NCBI RefSeq assembly: GCF_000485595.1
Contig: NW_014578420.1
Location: forward strand, 17,950 to 56,103
Direction: 5' to 3'
DNA from: Priapulus caudatus
Taxonomy: Eukaryota > Priapulida > Priapulimorpha > Priapulimorphida > Priapulidae
DNA: 38,154 nt
Program-made: the position numbers and the translations under genes
Notes under the pieces: model-generated
Database searches by the model: none
Seen by the model: the letters and a program-made list of their open reading frames with translations, nothing else
Told to the model about the DNA's origin: nothing
In this document: positions 10,595-19,560 of the stretch, one piece after another
How positions within the stretch are numbered: position 1 is the stretch's first letter
How the letters are laid out: each line of letters begins with the position of its first letter

Positions 10595-11150
10595 TATTAT
10601 TCTGTTATATACTCACTCTATAGTGTCAACATACTATAAGTGAGCCGACTGAAGATGAATCGCGTTAGCTGCGCGATAAACATACTACGCGCGCATTTTA
10701 CGTTTAATATGAAATTGATAGCGAGATTTATTTCAGTTTTATTTAATAACAATAACAATCGTGTATAATAAAAATTAACTGATTTATCTCGACTGTACGC
10801 TACAATATACAGGTCAACAATACGATAAAAATGATTATGAACACTAAAAGACGAAAGTCTTTTATGTTGCGAAAGTTTCAAGTGCGTGTATACACATCTA
10901 GAGCATTCAGGAGGAGTATTACAAACTAACTACATTGCTGCTACCTGTTAGCATTATATTTATATTACAATGAGAACGCCCTATCAGACTTTACCTCGTC
11001 TAATATCCAAAATTCCACATTAAAAACTTGTAATAATCACTGACGAGGTGAAGTACCAAATAATATGTTACAACAGCATTAACGCACATAGGTGACCGAA
11101 AAGTTATCCGGAAAAAAGGAAAATCTGAAAAATTGTTACACAATCAGCCA
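10595..11150. other. non-coding, nothing recognised
   Basis: AT-rich sequence. The 87-codon minus-strand frame at 10618-10881 has no recognised relative. Confidence 0.4.
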
Positions 11151-11154
11151 CGAT

Positions 11155-11335
11155 GCTGTTTCTGCTGCTGCTATTAATCGCAGCTGCTGTCACCACTGTT
11201 GCTGCTGCTGTTGCTGCTGCTGTTGTTGCTGCTGCTGCTATTGCAGCTGCTGTCGCCGCTGTTGCTGCTGCTGCTAATGCAGCTGCTGTCACCACTGTTG
11301 CTGTTGCTGCTACTGCTGCTGTTGTTTCTGGTGGT
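11155..11335. repeat. GCT/GTT trinucleotide tract
   Basis: About 180 bases of GCT, GTT, GCA and GTC triplets, open in several frames as poly-Ala, poly-Leu, poly-Cys or poly-Ser. It contains a longer internal duplication: CAGCTGCTGTCACCACTG and CAGCTGCTGTCGCCGCTG recur about every 55-65 bases. No evidence shows it is translated. Confidence 0.85.
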
Positions 11336-11561
11336 GGTAGTGGTGCTGCTGATGCTAGTGGGGATGGTAGTGATTACGATAAAGTGCTGTGATGTCTTAA
11401 CATTCGAATATAAAATAAAATGCAGCTTTAAAAAGTGAACCACAGTGGGTGCTACTAAAAGACAAAAATCACTATGCATAACCTTTCATGACCTCCATAT
11501 ATACATAACCATAGCACAATAAATTCACACTTGCGCAGCTTTATACAATATCCATTTTGCA

Positions 11562-11760
11562 GGCCCGTAGCCAGGGGGGGTTCGGGGGGTTCGAACGAAC
11601 CCCCCCCCCCCCCCCCCCCCCCCCCCGAGCCCCCCAAGCCAAAACAATTTTTTGGAAAATTTGCAAGAATTTCACCTCAGGTCGCTCCATTTTAGTGTAA
11701 TAATTGCAAAATCTCCATCGTGCGGGAGGGTGAACAGTGAACACCCCCCTCCCACCCTAA
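11562..11760. mobile_element. probable decayed hAT-like fragment with poly-C run
   Basis: The left end CAGGCCCGTAGCCAGGGGGG resembles the termini of a common hAT-derived family. The matching right end is not intact (only weak similarity near 11735-11760), and no target duplication was found. Inside, a C run at about 11600-11626 is long enough that its length may be unreliable in the assembly. Confidence 0.45.
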
Positions 11761-12470
11761 CCTACTGATCGTATGTATTACATTTATACAGCAGTTAGCT
11801 TTCATGTAAAACGCACAGTGACACAACAAGGCATTGTACGATGGCTAAGACATAAATTTGTTTGTAAAAATATTTAATTTAATCTAGAGTTACTCTAGTA
11901 CATATACAGAAGTGCCTCAAAGCCAGCTGAAGCGGATTGATATTTAGGACTACAGTGCCTGAATCTGTAGCATCAGCCAATCATAGAGGCTACCCGTGCA
12001 TCTGTGGTCAGGATTTGTCTTCTGTTATCAAGCCTGCCAACGTTTAGTTAAACGAAGAGTGTACATAATTCATCTACTCCTTATTTCACCATTCACTGTG
12101 GAATTACGTAGTGTTTACGATATAATTCGATTCATTGGGACTGTAATGGACTTACGGACTACATCAGAGGATCTGACAAGTCCAGGTAACATAAAGCAGA
12201 TGTAATTTTGTGTTTGACGAGCTGCTTATTGGCTGAACAGAGCACACACGTAGCCTGTATGTGCCGATACAATAGATTCACTGGTTTTAGATTAAAATGC
12301 AATGTTTTTAGATAATGGCAACGGCACCACTTCACACAACATCCAATAGCTAAGACAATATCTTATGACAGTATGGTAAGCACATATCTAGCAAATGCGC
12401 CAGTGAGCATCTCTGCTAGAGGTGGACACCCATCGCAGAAGGTCTGCTAGCAGTGCGCACGTACACTCAC
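11761..12470. other. non-coding, nothing recognised
   Basis: No family-like frame or bounded repeat was seen. It leads into the minisatellite that follows. Confidence 0.4.
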
Positions 12471-12477
12471 CACGACA

Positions 12478-12612
12478 CACCCAACACAAAATGTCTGCTA
12501 GGGGCAGACACACCTAACACTGCACGTCTGCTAGGGGTGGACACACCCACCACGGCACGTCTGTTAGGGATGGACACACCCACCACGACACGTCTGCTAG
12601 GAATGGACACAG
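12478..12612. repeat. 33-bp minisatellite, block 1
   Basis: About four copies of a 33-bp unit built around GTCTGCTAGGGGTGGACACA and CCCAACACTGC. Because 33 is divisible by three, the array stays open in several frames (for example a repeated LLGVDTPNTA), which explains the frames here without a gene. It continues as block 2 at 12883-13137 after a transposon insertion. Confidence 0.92.
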
Positions 12613-12614
12613 TC

Positions 12615-12882
12615 CAGAGATGCCAACACATATTTGAAGCAATCTGTAGTTTCTGGCCATCAAATTAGTAGTTCGAGGGTCACGCATGCCCCCCGGAAAA
12701 TTGTTTGATTCTGAGATGCAATTTCCTGCATTCTGAGGGTCAAAAATGACAATAAATTGACAAAAAAAATAAAATTTTCGATCACAGTGAAATTCGTAGT
12801 TTGATACAAACTGGTCGTAGTGGTGCAAAAGGAATCGAAATTCGTATAAAAAACGGATAAATCGTAGTGGTTGGCATCTCTG
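12615..12882. mobile_element. hAT-like MITE inserted in the minisatellite, 268 bp
   Basis: Ends are CAGAGATGCCAACAC and, on the right, GGTTGGCATCTCTG. Flanks are ACACAGTC (12607-12614) and ACACACCC (12883-12890), matching at 6 of 8 positions and consistent with a worn 8-bp hAT duplication. Both flanks are minisatellite sequence, so the element landed inside the array. It has no coding capacity. Confidence 0.82.
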
Positions 12883-13137
12883 ACACACCCAACACTGCAT
12901 GTCTGCTAGGAATGGACACACCCCCCACGATGCGTCTGCTAGGGGTGGACACACCTAACACTGTGTGTCTGCTAGGGGTGGACACACCCAACACTGCGTG
13001 TCTGCTAGGGATGGACACACCCACCACGGCACGTCTGTTAGGGGTGGACACACCCAACACTGCACGTCTGTTAGGGGTGGACACACCTAACACTGCGTGT
13101 CTGCTAGAAATGGACCCCCCCCCCACGATGCGTCTGC
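12883..13137. repeat. 33-bp minisatellite, block 2
   Basis: Seven to eight further copies of the same 33-bp unit, ending in a C run at about 13114-13122. It lies directly downstream of the BRI3-like stop codon (13213), so it may fall in the 3' untranslated region or just beyond it. Confidence 0.92.
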
Positions 13138-13212
13138 AGTGAGGACGGGGTTCGAGGATACGAGGAAGAGCGAGTGTCGGCCACGATATGGCGAGTGGCG
13201 AGTGATGCCAGG

Positions 13213-13344
13213 TTATCCGAATACGGCACCGCAGTTGGGGCAGCGTCGTTGCCGCATCGCGAGGCAGCAGATGATTCCGAGTGGGAAGAGAAGCACGGCA
13301 CAGCATATGCCGAGACACGTGAAGTCATCCTCCAGCACGCCCAC
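13213..13344 (-). CDS. BRI3: BRI3 homologue, exon 3 (C-terminal membrane segment)
   Basis: Reading in phase 0 from the acceptor (GACTGTTTCAG before 13344), it encodes [15 protein letters not shown], a hydrophobic segment with FPLGIICC, then [13 protein letters not shown] and a TAA stop at 13213-13215. This is the hallmark C-terminus of brain protein I3: a cysteine-rich membrane helix followed by RxRRCPNCG. Exons 1 to 3 give a 162-residue protein (65 codons plus one base, then 161 bases, then 43 codons plus stop), longer than the ~125-residue vertebrate protein mainly because of an N-terminal polyglutamine. The frame is intact. No polyadenylation signal was located because the 3' side is minisatellite. 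Confidence 0.93.
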   Translation of the reverse strand: MGVLEDDFTCLGICCAVLLFPLGIICCLAMRQRRCPNCGAVFG

Positions 13345-13407
13345 CTGAAACAGTCGCACACACGAGACGCAGGCTCGTCAATCTCAGCCACCAGCCGCAC
13401 GACAGTC

Positions 13408-13730
13408 AGGGCCGGATTAAGCTAGTGCAGGGCCTGTAGCATATGTTATGGGGGTCCCTAAATTTAAAACAAACCACATAAATATTAAAACACAAATTTA
13501 ACTTATATACTCTAAGTCTAATACATTTGTAATAGATTTACTGACAAATAAACTTTGCCAGCACTCACTATTGTATCAAGTTTACATGTATACTAAAATA
13601 ATTATTTGTTAAACAAAATTTAACTATTAGATAGTTCATGATATTACGGGGCCTCTAAACAACCGGGCCCCTAAAACCGCGGGGGCCCTGGCATATGCTA
13701 CTTTTGCTACTATTGTTAATCTGGTAATGG
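13408..13730. mobile_element. hAT-type MITE in BRI3 intron 2, 323 bp
   Basis: Flanked by an exact 8-bp direct repeat, CGACAGTC (13400-13407 and 13731-13738). The left end AGGGCCGGATTAAGCTAG pairs imperfectly with the right end (reverse complement CCATTACCAGATTAACAATAG). The interior has GGGGGTCCC and GGGCCCC patches typical of this hAT-derived group. It sits between exons 2 and 3 of the BRI3-like gene and does not touch the splice sites. Confidence 0.85.
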
Positions 13731-13738
13731 CGACAGTC

Positions 13739-14354
13739 CATAAATGTCGAGACAAACTGGCAGCAACAAACGATCAACCAGAGCATTCGGCGGCAATATC
13801 GCTGTGACTAGCACAGCCGCCCTACATGCATTAATGACAGGCATTGGATCAATGTTCACGGAAAATCAAAAATCATCGAAAATCGACTGACACGTTTAAT
13901 GTTGCACAGACTTGTAATTGGCTTTGAGGTTCCTTGCTTAGGACAGCCAAATGTTCGCTTTTCAGATTTAGCAAGCAAACCCGAATAGAACTGAGCACCT
14001 AATGTGATTAGTTCAACAGAGGCTATTGCAATCTGAAAAACAGCCGAGAAGCCCAATCTCTGTTACAAAATGTATTATGTCAGATGCAGATGACATAATT
14101 ACCTAAGGCTATCATTGGCTGCTTGTGAAATGTTGCGCAGAAAATTAGAAATGATTCGAAATATTTAAGTAATTACAGTTATCGCCTGACATGTACTTTT
14201 ATACATTTCCTTTTAACTTTAGTGAGCCGCGGATACGCTCTCAGCTCATATAGTGCGAGCGTTAACCGAGTGTGAAGGCTCACACTCGCTCACACTCGCA
14301 CACACGCATGCACACAAGCACAAGTAGTTTTCATTTAAGAGTTCGCACACACAC
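13739..14354. other. rest of BRI3 intron 2
   Basis: Intronic DNA up to the donor of exon 2 (GTGTGTGCGA from 14354 on the minus strand), with CACACTCG repeats near 14280-14320. No other feature was seen. Confidence 0.6.
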
Positions 14355-14515
14355 CCTGCATGCCGGACATCCTCCGACGTAGACGACCTGCGTGTGGCTC
14401 GGCTGTACGATCACAGTGCTCGGCTGCTGCTGTGGATACGCCATCTGTGGCACGTAGCCGGGCGGTGGCACCCCCTCCCGATACTCCTCGACGCTGCCCG
14501 CCACCACCTGGTAGC
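14355..14515 (-). CDS. BRI3: BRI3 homologue, exon 2
   Basis: The acceptor TTGTCTTTGAAG precedes 14515 and the donor GTGTGTGCGA follows 14355. The exon starts in phase 1, completing a Gly codon split with exon 1, and encodes YQVVAGSVEEYREGV, a Pro/Gln-rich stretch, then QVVYVGGCPACR. VGGCPxCR is the central signature of BRI3 proteins, with a CxxC pair just before the membrane segment in exon 3. The overlapping plus-strand frame is a shadow. The total coding length through exon 2 is a multiple of three, matching the phase-0 start of exon 3. Confidence 0.92.
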
Positions 14516-14558
14516 CTTCAAAGACAAGAATTATATGTAGCATAAACTGTACAACATA

Positions 14559-14877
14559 CAGTCAAACCTGCATATAACAGCGAATCAAGGGAAACACCAA
14601 ACATGTCCTTTACGAACAACTGTTCTATAGACACGGATGTAAATCTGCCACTCAAGGGAAATGCCAAAACTGGCCTTTATGGACAAGACGTTCCAAAACA
14701 CAATGCCTGGCATTGCAGTGGCACAAAGTTGTTAAATTGGCATATATAAATTTAACGCGTAACCATGCAGGTCTAGCTTGACCGACCTAACAACAATATC
14801 CAGGATATATATCCATATATGCATGTTTGTCTTGCACAGTGGGATATATATAGGGCAATGGGTGCGCAGTTTGACTG
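14559..14877. mobile_element. putative Tc1/mariner or pogo-like MITE in BRI3 intron 1, 319 bp
   Basis: The ends CAGTCAAAC and GTTTGACTG are complementary, and each is bordered by TA (14557-14558 and 14878-14879), as expected for a TA-targeting element. The perfect inverted repeat is short (about 9-10 bp), so this is less certain than the hAT copies. No transposase is encoded. Confidence 0.55.
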
Positions 14878-14879
14878 TA

Positions 14880-15249
14880 CTCAGGAGCCTGATAGAAGAC
14901 ATATTGCGTAACAAGAGATAGATATAGATAGATAAATAGATAATAGGTTTATTGCAAAACTAGTGTTAACAACGTTACAATTAAAATAAATTTTGCAAAC
15001 AAGATATCATCAGACAGTATAAAACTGAAATTGATGATATTTACATATATATATATATATATATAGATATCACTTAAAATGTTGGTTGTAAAATTACATC
15101 ACTACAACTAAAAACCGTCTTTAGAATGACTAATGACTAACAATGACTAATGAATGGCACTGCACAAGATGAGCCGCGACAAATGAGTTTTCATCGGTCA
15201 GCGACCGCGGAGGTGCTTGTGACAAAACAAGACGTATAATCACACTCAC
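14880..15249. other. rest of BRI3 intron 1, with (TA)n
   Basis: Intronic sequence with GATA-type repeats at 14915-14945 and a TATATA run at 15043-15064. The exon 1 donor is GTGAGTG from 15249 on the minus strand. Confidence 0.6.
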
Positions 15250-15445
15250 CCTGGGGATACCCAAAGTCTGTGTACGTGTATTGTGGTGGCTGCTGCTGCT
15301 GCTGCTGCTCCTGCTGTTGCTGCTGTTGGCCTGTACTGCCATACGCCTTACGCGAGCTTCCCTGCTGAAGGTTCTGTTGGAGGTTGTCATGCTCAACGCG
15401 CGGATCATACGGACTGTACGGTGGCGGCCTATCTCCTTCTGACAT
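15250..15445 (-). CDS. BRI3: BRI3 homologue, exon 1 (N-terminus, polyglutamine)
   Basis: This exon starts at Met 15445 with MSEGDRPPPYSPYDPR and runs through a Gln-rich tract (QQQQQQEQQQQQQ, from a CAG/CTG repeat near 15290-15325) to TDFGYPQ plus the first base of a Gly codon. BRI3 is a small endolysosomal membrane protein of poorly defined function; vertebrate members also start with a Pro-rich N-terminus bearing RPPxY-like motifs. The PPPY here is a potential WW-domain or NEDD4-type ligand, by inference. The start is chosen as the first Met of the open frame, just before the conserved Pro-rich motif. Splicing to exons 2 (14355-14515) and 3 (13213-13344) gives an uninterrupted 162-codon frame. 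Confidence 0.92.
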
Positions 15446-15726
15446 TCTGCCTCGTCTGACGTGCTAACCAGTGGTCTTGTCTGGTATTGGGCATTCAGTG
15501 GAGACTCTTAGTTTTGTGAGTAGCCGATTGGAAGTTAGGCAATTTTCTGACCTGAAAAAAAAAATAAGCAAACTGTGAAGGATATCTGATTCGCTTTTTT
15601 CGAGTTCGTGATGATATGACGAAAAATATCTGTCTGCTCTTACAAGACAAGACCATTGGTAGACCAACTCGTTACAACACCCCTCAAAGGAGATATAGAA
15701 ATTAAGCATCTACAGATATGCATTAT
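15446..15726. other. 5' flank of the BRI3 homologue
   Basis: Probable 5' untranslated and promoter region for the minus-strand gene. No TATA box or initiator was identified with confidence. The minus-strand frame at 15464-15709 has no recognised relative. Confidence 0.4.
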
Positions 15727-15873
15727 ATCAGGAGTTAATAAAGACAACGTCAAGTTGTACGTCAAGACAACGTCAAGACAACGTCAAGTTGTACGTCAAG
15801 ACAACGTCAAGACAACGTCAAGTTAATAAAGACAACGACAAGTTAACTTATTTTGTCTTTATTAACTCCTGAT
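15727..15873. mobile_element. 147-bp inverted-repeat element with an internal GACAACGTCAA tandem array
   Basis: The ends ATCAGGAGTTAATAAAGACA and TGTCTTTATTAACTCCTGAT are perfect complements. Inside are repeated GACAACGTCAA and GTTGTACGTCAA units. A 3-bp TAT flanks both ends (15724-15726 and 15874-15876). The same terminal octamer bounds the hairpin at 8673-8715. There is no coding capacity; superfamily unassigned. Confidence 0.7.
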
Positions 15874-17187
15874 TATATAAATATGTAGAGCCCCGTAACA
15901 CATTAGCATGTCTGTGTTTGTGTGTGCGCACACACTTGTGCATGCATATTGTCGCACACACGTACTATGACTCTCCTATCTCCCTCAAAAATTCCTGCTC
16001 GATTATAACAATACGATTATAACAATACGATTATAAGTTGGGTGTGGCATAAATGATTAATTTTTAACCTAAAACGTTGCTGTATAGAAGTATATCATTC
16101 TTTCACAAACAGGTAATTAGCGTGTAAGAAAGAACCCTGGCAATGCCCGGTCCACCCATTGTTGTGATGCGTTCTAGGTGTTCAACACGTAATTGAATCT
16201 TATACCACTGTGTAGCACCTGGACCTGATATTACAGTACAGCACACGCAACCAATAAAAATTCTAAATGTCAATGTAGGAGATTACAATTCCAAATAATT
16301 TATTCCGCCTTCATAAAGCATCTTCACAAACCGACTATCATCTTTCCTGCTCCTGGGCACTCTTCTGTTCGTCAGTCATAATCGTAATACTGTGTATGCT
16401 GACTCGTGGAAAGTTATGACATTTGGCGATAAACGATCTAAACGATTCAAATTAATACATTCTATAATTCGATTAAATCGATTACAACTGTATGGCATTG
16501 TTCTCATTACATCATGTTTCCTATTAAGAGTTGCATTGACCTTTCATGGTGCAATCTCCACGAACAACAACAACAGATGCGGAATTCTTATAGTCAGCTA
16601 ACTTGCACTGTACACTAATACAGTCTGTAACTACTGTGTCTGGTAACACATTCCATTTTCAATTGAAGCATTCCATTTTTAGTATAAATCATTTCTGTTC
16701 AGTCTCCTGCACAACTGTGTTTCTCATCATTATCAGAATTTTATTTAGACTAAATTCGCCAATGTCAAAAAATGCCATCGAAAATACATGGCATGTTAAC
16801 TTAAAAAAAAACATTATATCTACATATAAATATCTTTTTTAAAAAGTAAGCAGGCTTCCAATGTGAGTATTGCACAGTATTCAGCAGCATTGTGAGATTC
16901 CTTACTGTGAGAGAACGTATAAATACCATATACCACGTAAAAACACACACCGAAACATTATTACCATCACGATCAAAACATCTACATGTACGTGAGAAAT
17001 TGACCTCCACACCAAAACCAATTGTTGTCCTTCTGTACAGTGAACACACTTGACAGATGATTACTTCCCAGTTCTTATGGACTAGTAATAATGAAACACC
17101 TTTACTAACACGACGTAGCTGCTAATTAATGAGTTATCAATTAATTACTCAACCGAAGACCACGCCACGACGTGATTAGCCACGTCG
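15874..17187. other. non-coding, nothing firm
   Basis: A small three-copy tandem (ACGATTATAACAAT type) at about 16002-16036 and AT-rich sequence. Short frames at 16392-16601 and 16603-16842 have no recognised relatives. Confidence 0.4.
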
Positions 17188-18180
17188 TTAACACGGCTCG
17201 TCTCTAACGACGCTCGCGACGTTCGCCGCGTCACACTGCGCCAAATCTCCCTCGCCGTCATCCAACAGGAACCAGTGCTTGTGGAGCCGTGCGCGCTCAA
17301 TCTTCGGCCGGATGCCGATGATCCAGTTGTTGTTGATGACGCACGGGTCGGGCGAGACGCGCGCGCGCTCCTCCTCGCTGCGCTTGTAGTAGACGCCGTC
17401 CGCGATGTCGGCATACGCAAAGTGCGCGCAGCGGACGCCGGCGCGCCGTGACTTGCACAGCCCGTCGAGCACATCCTGCTCGAGGCTGCCGGGCACGCGC
17501 TCCATCGTCGCTAGCACGTCGCGCCAGACGGCGGTGGCGCGGCGCGTCGCGTTCACGAACATGAATCCGGCCGTGTAGTTGTCGTGCTCGATGACGCTGC
17601 CGAGCCGCGCCGTGACAATGTCGCGGTCGCGGTGCGCGCGCACGGCGCCGACGCCGTCACGCATCCACACGCTGTCGACCTCGACGTGCAGGAACGAGAC
17701 GCCGCGCGCGAGCAGCTGCTCAAAGAGCTTCACGCGCGCGTACGTGATGAGCCAGTAGCCCGAGCTGTACCACTCGTAGCCGGCGTTGAGCTCGCTCTCC
17801 ATCGTGAGCTGCCGCACGCGCACGGCCGGCCACCGGCGCGCAAGCACTGCTCGCGACCGCTCGTCGGTCGTCACGACGACGAGCTGCGCGTGCACGCCCA
17901 TGCGCTCGGTGTTGCACAGCCACGAGTGGGTGAATGGCAGGAACGCGGCGTTGACGATGGTGAGCACGGGCAGGCGGCCCGTCGCGGCGACGTCACGCAG
18001 GGCATCGATGACATCCGACGCCGGCGGCAGGTCGGAGAACCGCCGCAGCTCCTCCTTTGAGATGCGCTCCCACTTCTGATGAGGCACGCCGTGGCGGTGC
18101 CACATGAAAGCCACGATCGAGATCAAAACAAGACAAGCGAATGCGCCCCACAGCAGTCTCGGATTCCAAGATCTTCTCAT
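17188..18180 (-). CDS. type II membrane glycosyltransferase, GT77-like (nucleotide-diphospho-sugar transferase)
   Basis: A 330-residue intact single-exon frame with stop TAA at 17188. Residues 1-9 are short and basic; 10-27 form a signal-anchor helix (LLWGAFACLVLISIVAFM), so the catalytic domain should face the Golgi lumen. Family marks are a strand LTIVNAAFLPFTHSWLC (73-89), VVVTTDE (101-107), YARVKLFEQLL (147-157) and HVEVDSVWMRD (165-175), the metal/nucleotide-sugar DxD region written EVD here instead of the usual DxD. Also present are EQDVLDGLC (234-242), the INNNWIIG segment (282-289) and HKHW (300-303). Two N-glycosylation sequons occur (NYT 201, NAT 210). Donor and acceptor sugars cannot be told from sequence. 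The frame is far richer in GC than its AT-rich surroundings. The start is the first Met, immediately before the anchor, in context ACGCCATGA. Confidence 0.85.
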   Translation of the reverse strand: MRRSWNPRLLWGAFACLVLISIVAFMWHRHGVPHQKWERISKEELRRFSDLPPASDVIDALRDVAATGRLPVLTIVNAAFLPFTHSWLCNTERMGVHAQLVVVTTDERSRAVLARRWPAVRVRQLTMESELNAGYEWYSSGYWLITYARVKLFEQLLARGVSFLHVEVDSVWMRDGVGAVRAHRDRDIVTARLGSVIEHDNYTAGFMFVNATRRATAVWRDVLATMERVPGSLEQDVLDGLCKSRRAGVRCAHFAYADIADGVYYKRSEEERARVSPDPCVINNNWIIGIRPKIERARLHKHWFLLDDGEGDLAQCDAANVASVVRDEPC

Positions 18181-18609
18181 GGCGTGAATCTTTTACGTTC
18201 CAAGTAAATCCATTTTGGATAGGCAAGTTCCACAATCGACTCTGCGTCGACCTGCCACGAACCAGTTGCCAGGCCACACTGTCAACCCAGTTTTCGGCAA
18301 GCACAAGCAATCCCAGCAGTGCAAAAATTTATTTCAAAATATCTCGCGACAACTTCTAGAACAACCTCTGACAAAGCTTGCCGGCTAATTGCTTACACTG
18401 CAGCAGCATCATGTGACACACATGATTTGGCATGACATCACAACCAAATAATTTGGATGTAATGCTTAACTGTTAGCAAATCACTCTCAACAAGGCTATT
18501 TCCCAGTGCCGCGTTGCTACTGCTTTATCCTTCCCCTGTTTGGCTACCTGTGCAAACAGAGATAATACTGATTCAATGATTCGTATTAATTAATTTCTGT
18601 AAAGTTGGC
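18181..18609. other. 5' flank of the glycosyltransferase gene
   Basis: Likely promoter and 5' untranslated region for the minus-strand gene. No core promoter motif could be assigned with confidence. Confidence 0.4.
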
Positions 18610-18618
18610 ATCCCTAAT

Positions 18619-19002
18619 GGGTAATGCTATTCCCCGGGCGTGGAGAGAGGTGACCGCAACGTGGCAGCACTAGTGTTGGGATAGTGTTAGGATTAGGGTT
18701 AGGGTCAGAGTTAGGGTTAGGGTTAGGGTTAGGGTTAGGATTAGGGATAGGGTTAGGGTTAGGGTTAGGGTTAGGATTAGGGTTAGGGTTAAGGCTTTTG
18801 CATCATATCTGTCCCCACACCATAGATTAATTTTTGTGGATCACAATGCCTAGTATATATAGCGCGGCGATACATATATATTTATTGTGAGGGTTAGTGT
18901 TGGCGGTGTTGGAGTGAGGTTTACCGTTAAGGTTAACGTTTTGAACGTCATCGTCAACGTTATCACGTGACCTCCCTCCACGCCCGGGGGATAGCAACAC
19001 CC
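18619..19002. mobile_element. inverted-repeat element carrying a telomere-like array, 384 bp, 9-bp TSD
   Basis: Flanked by an exact 9-bp direct repeat ATCCCTAAT (18610-18618 and 19003-19011). The ends are GGGTAATGCTATTCCCCGGG on the left and, on the right, CCCGGGGGATAGCAACACCC, and the arms continue as CGTGGAGAGAGGTGAC against GTGACCTCCCTCCACG. Inverted repeats of about 36 bp starting GGG with a 9-bp duplication fit a Mutator-like element, by inference. The interior holds the TTAGGG array at 18685-18792. No transposase is present. Confidence 0.8.
18685..18792 (+). repeat. telomere-like (TTAGGG)n array
   Basis: About 18 units of TTAGGG, with variants GATTAGGG, TCAGAG and GATAGGG. TTAGGG is the usual animal telomere repeat. 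Here it is interstitial and lies wholly inside a bounded inverted-repeat element, so it need not mark a chromosome end or fusion. Confidence 0.95.
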
Positions 19003-19125
19003 ATCCCTAATAGTCAATGAGCCACTCCCCAACTTGATCATTTTTAAGGTTGTAATTATTTGTTTCTACTAGACAAATTTTAGTCAGCCTGTGTGCCATC
19101 TGGGAATTTTTGCTTGTCAATGCTT

Positions 19126-19230
19126 GTGAACGGGTCCATACCTATGTGTCCCAGTACCTACGTGTCCCGGTACCTATGTATCCCAGTACCCAGGTAATTA
19201 TGGGTCCCGGTACCTATGTTTCCCAGTACA
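19126..19230 (+). repeat. GGTACC-rich tandem repeat, left copy of an inverted pair
   Basis: Repeats of GGTACCTATGTGTCCC and CAGTACCTACGTGTCCC, about 18 bases each. A related block in opposite orientation lies at about 20838-20912. Both are adjacent to TTGTGAAC, and together they bracket the transposon cluster. Confidence 0.8.
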
Positions 19231-19271
19231 AGAAACAAAGGATTTCAGGATTAGGCCTAGGCTGTTACGTC

Positions 19272-19560
19272 GGGGTCAGCCCGAAGACCGAAGGTCCGAT
19301 AGACCGAACATTGCAAAGAGTTAGGGTTAGAGTTAGGGTTAGGGTTAGGGTTAGGGTTAGGGCATATATATGGTTTATAGTAGCATCATATGATTTATAG
19401 TGGCATCGGTGGATGTGCGGCATATTCACGTTCGAATACGGCATCAGTGGATGTCCGGATGCGTAGCCTGGAGGCTAGGCGACCGATTCCGGACGTGTAA
19501 CCACTGCGTATTCGAATAAACCTTCGGTCTATCGGACCTTCGGTCTATAGGGCTGTAACC
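19272..19560. mobile_element. second inverted-repeat element carrying a telomere-like array, 289 bp, 8-bp TSD
   Basis: Flanked by an exact 8-bp direct repeat GTTACGTC (19264-19271 and 19561-19568). The arms share AGACCGAAGGTCCGATAGAC; the outer ends are GGGGTCAGCCC and (reverse complement of the right) GGTTACAGCCC. The interior contains TTAGGG repeats at 19319-19364 and a GGCATCRGTGGATGT motif repeated near 19403 and 19441. There is no coding capacity. Superfamily is uncertain (hAT- or Mutator-like by TSD length). Confidence 0.75.
19319..19364 (+). repeat. telomere-like (TTAGGG)n array, short
   Basis: About seven TTAGGG units with one TTAGAG variant, inside the inverted-repeat element at 19272-19560. 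Confidence 0.95.

Noticed and set aside
11092-11479. Poly-Ala, poly-Leu or poly-Ser protein from the GCT tract
   Set aside because: Open in several frames on both strands purely because of the triplet repeat; no flanking domain or splice evidence.
12453-13142. Repeat protein LLGVDTPNTA as a possible antigen-like or silk-like gene
   Set aside because: Translation of a 33-bp minisatellite that is open in several frames and interrupted by a transposon; no start, splice or stop context supports a gene.
17584-18079. Plus-strand frames of 97-158 codons
   Set aside because: Antisense shadows of the GC-rich glycosyltransferase on the minus strand.
18685-19364. Chromosome end or fusion point marked by TTAGGG
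   Set aside because: The arrays are short, degenerate, and each is enclosed by an element with its own target duplication; sequence continues normally on both sides.
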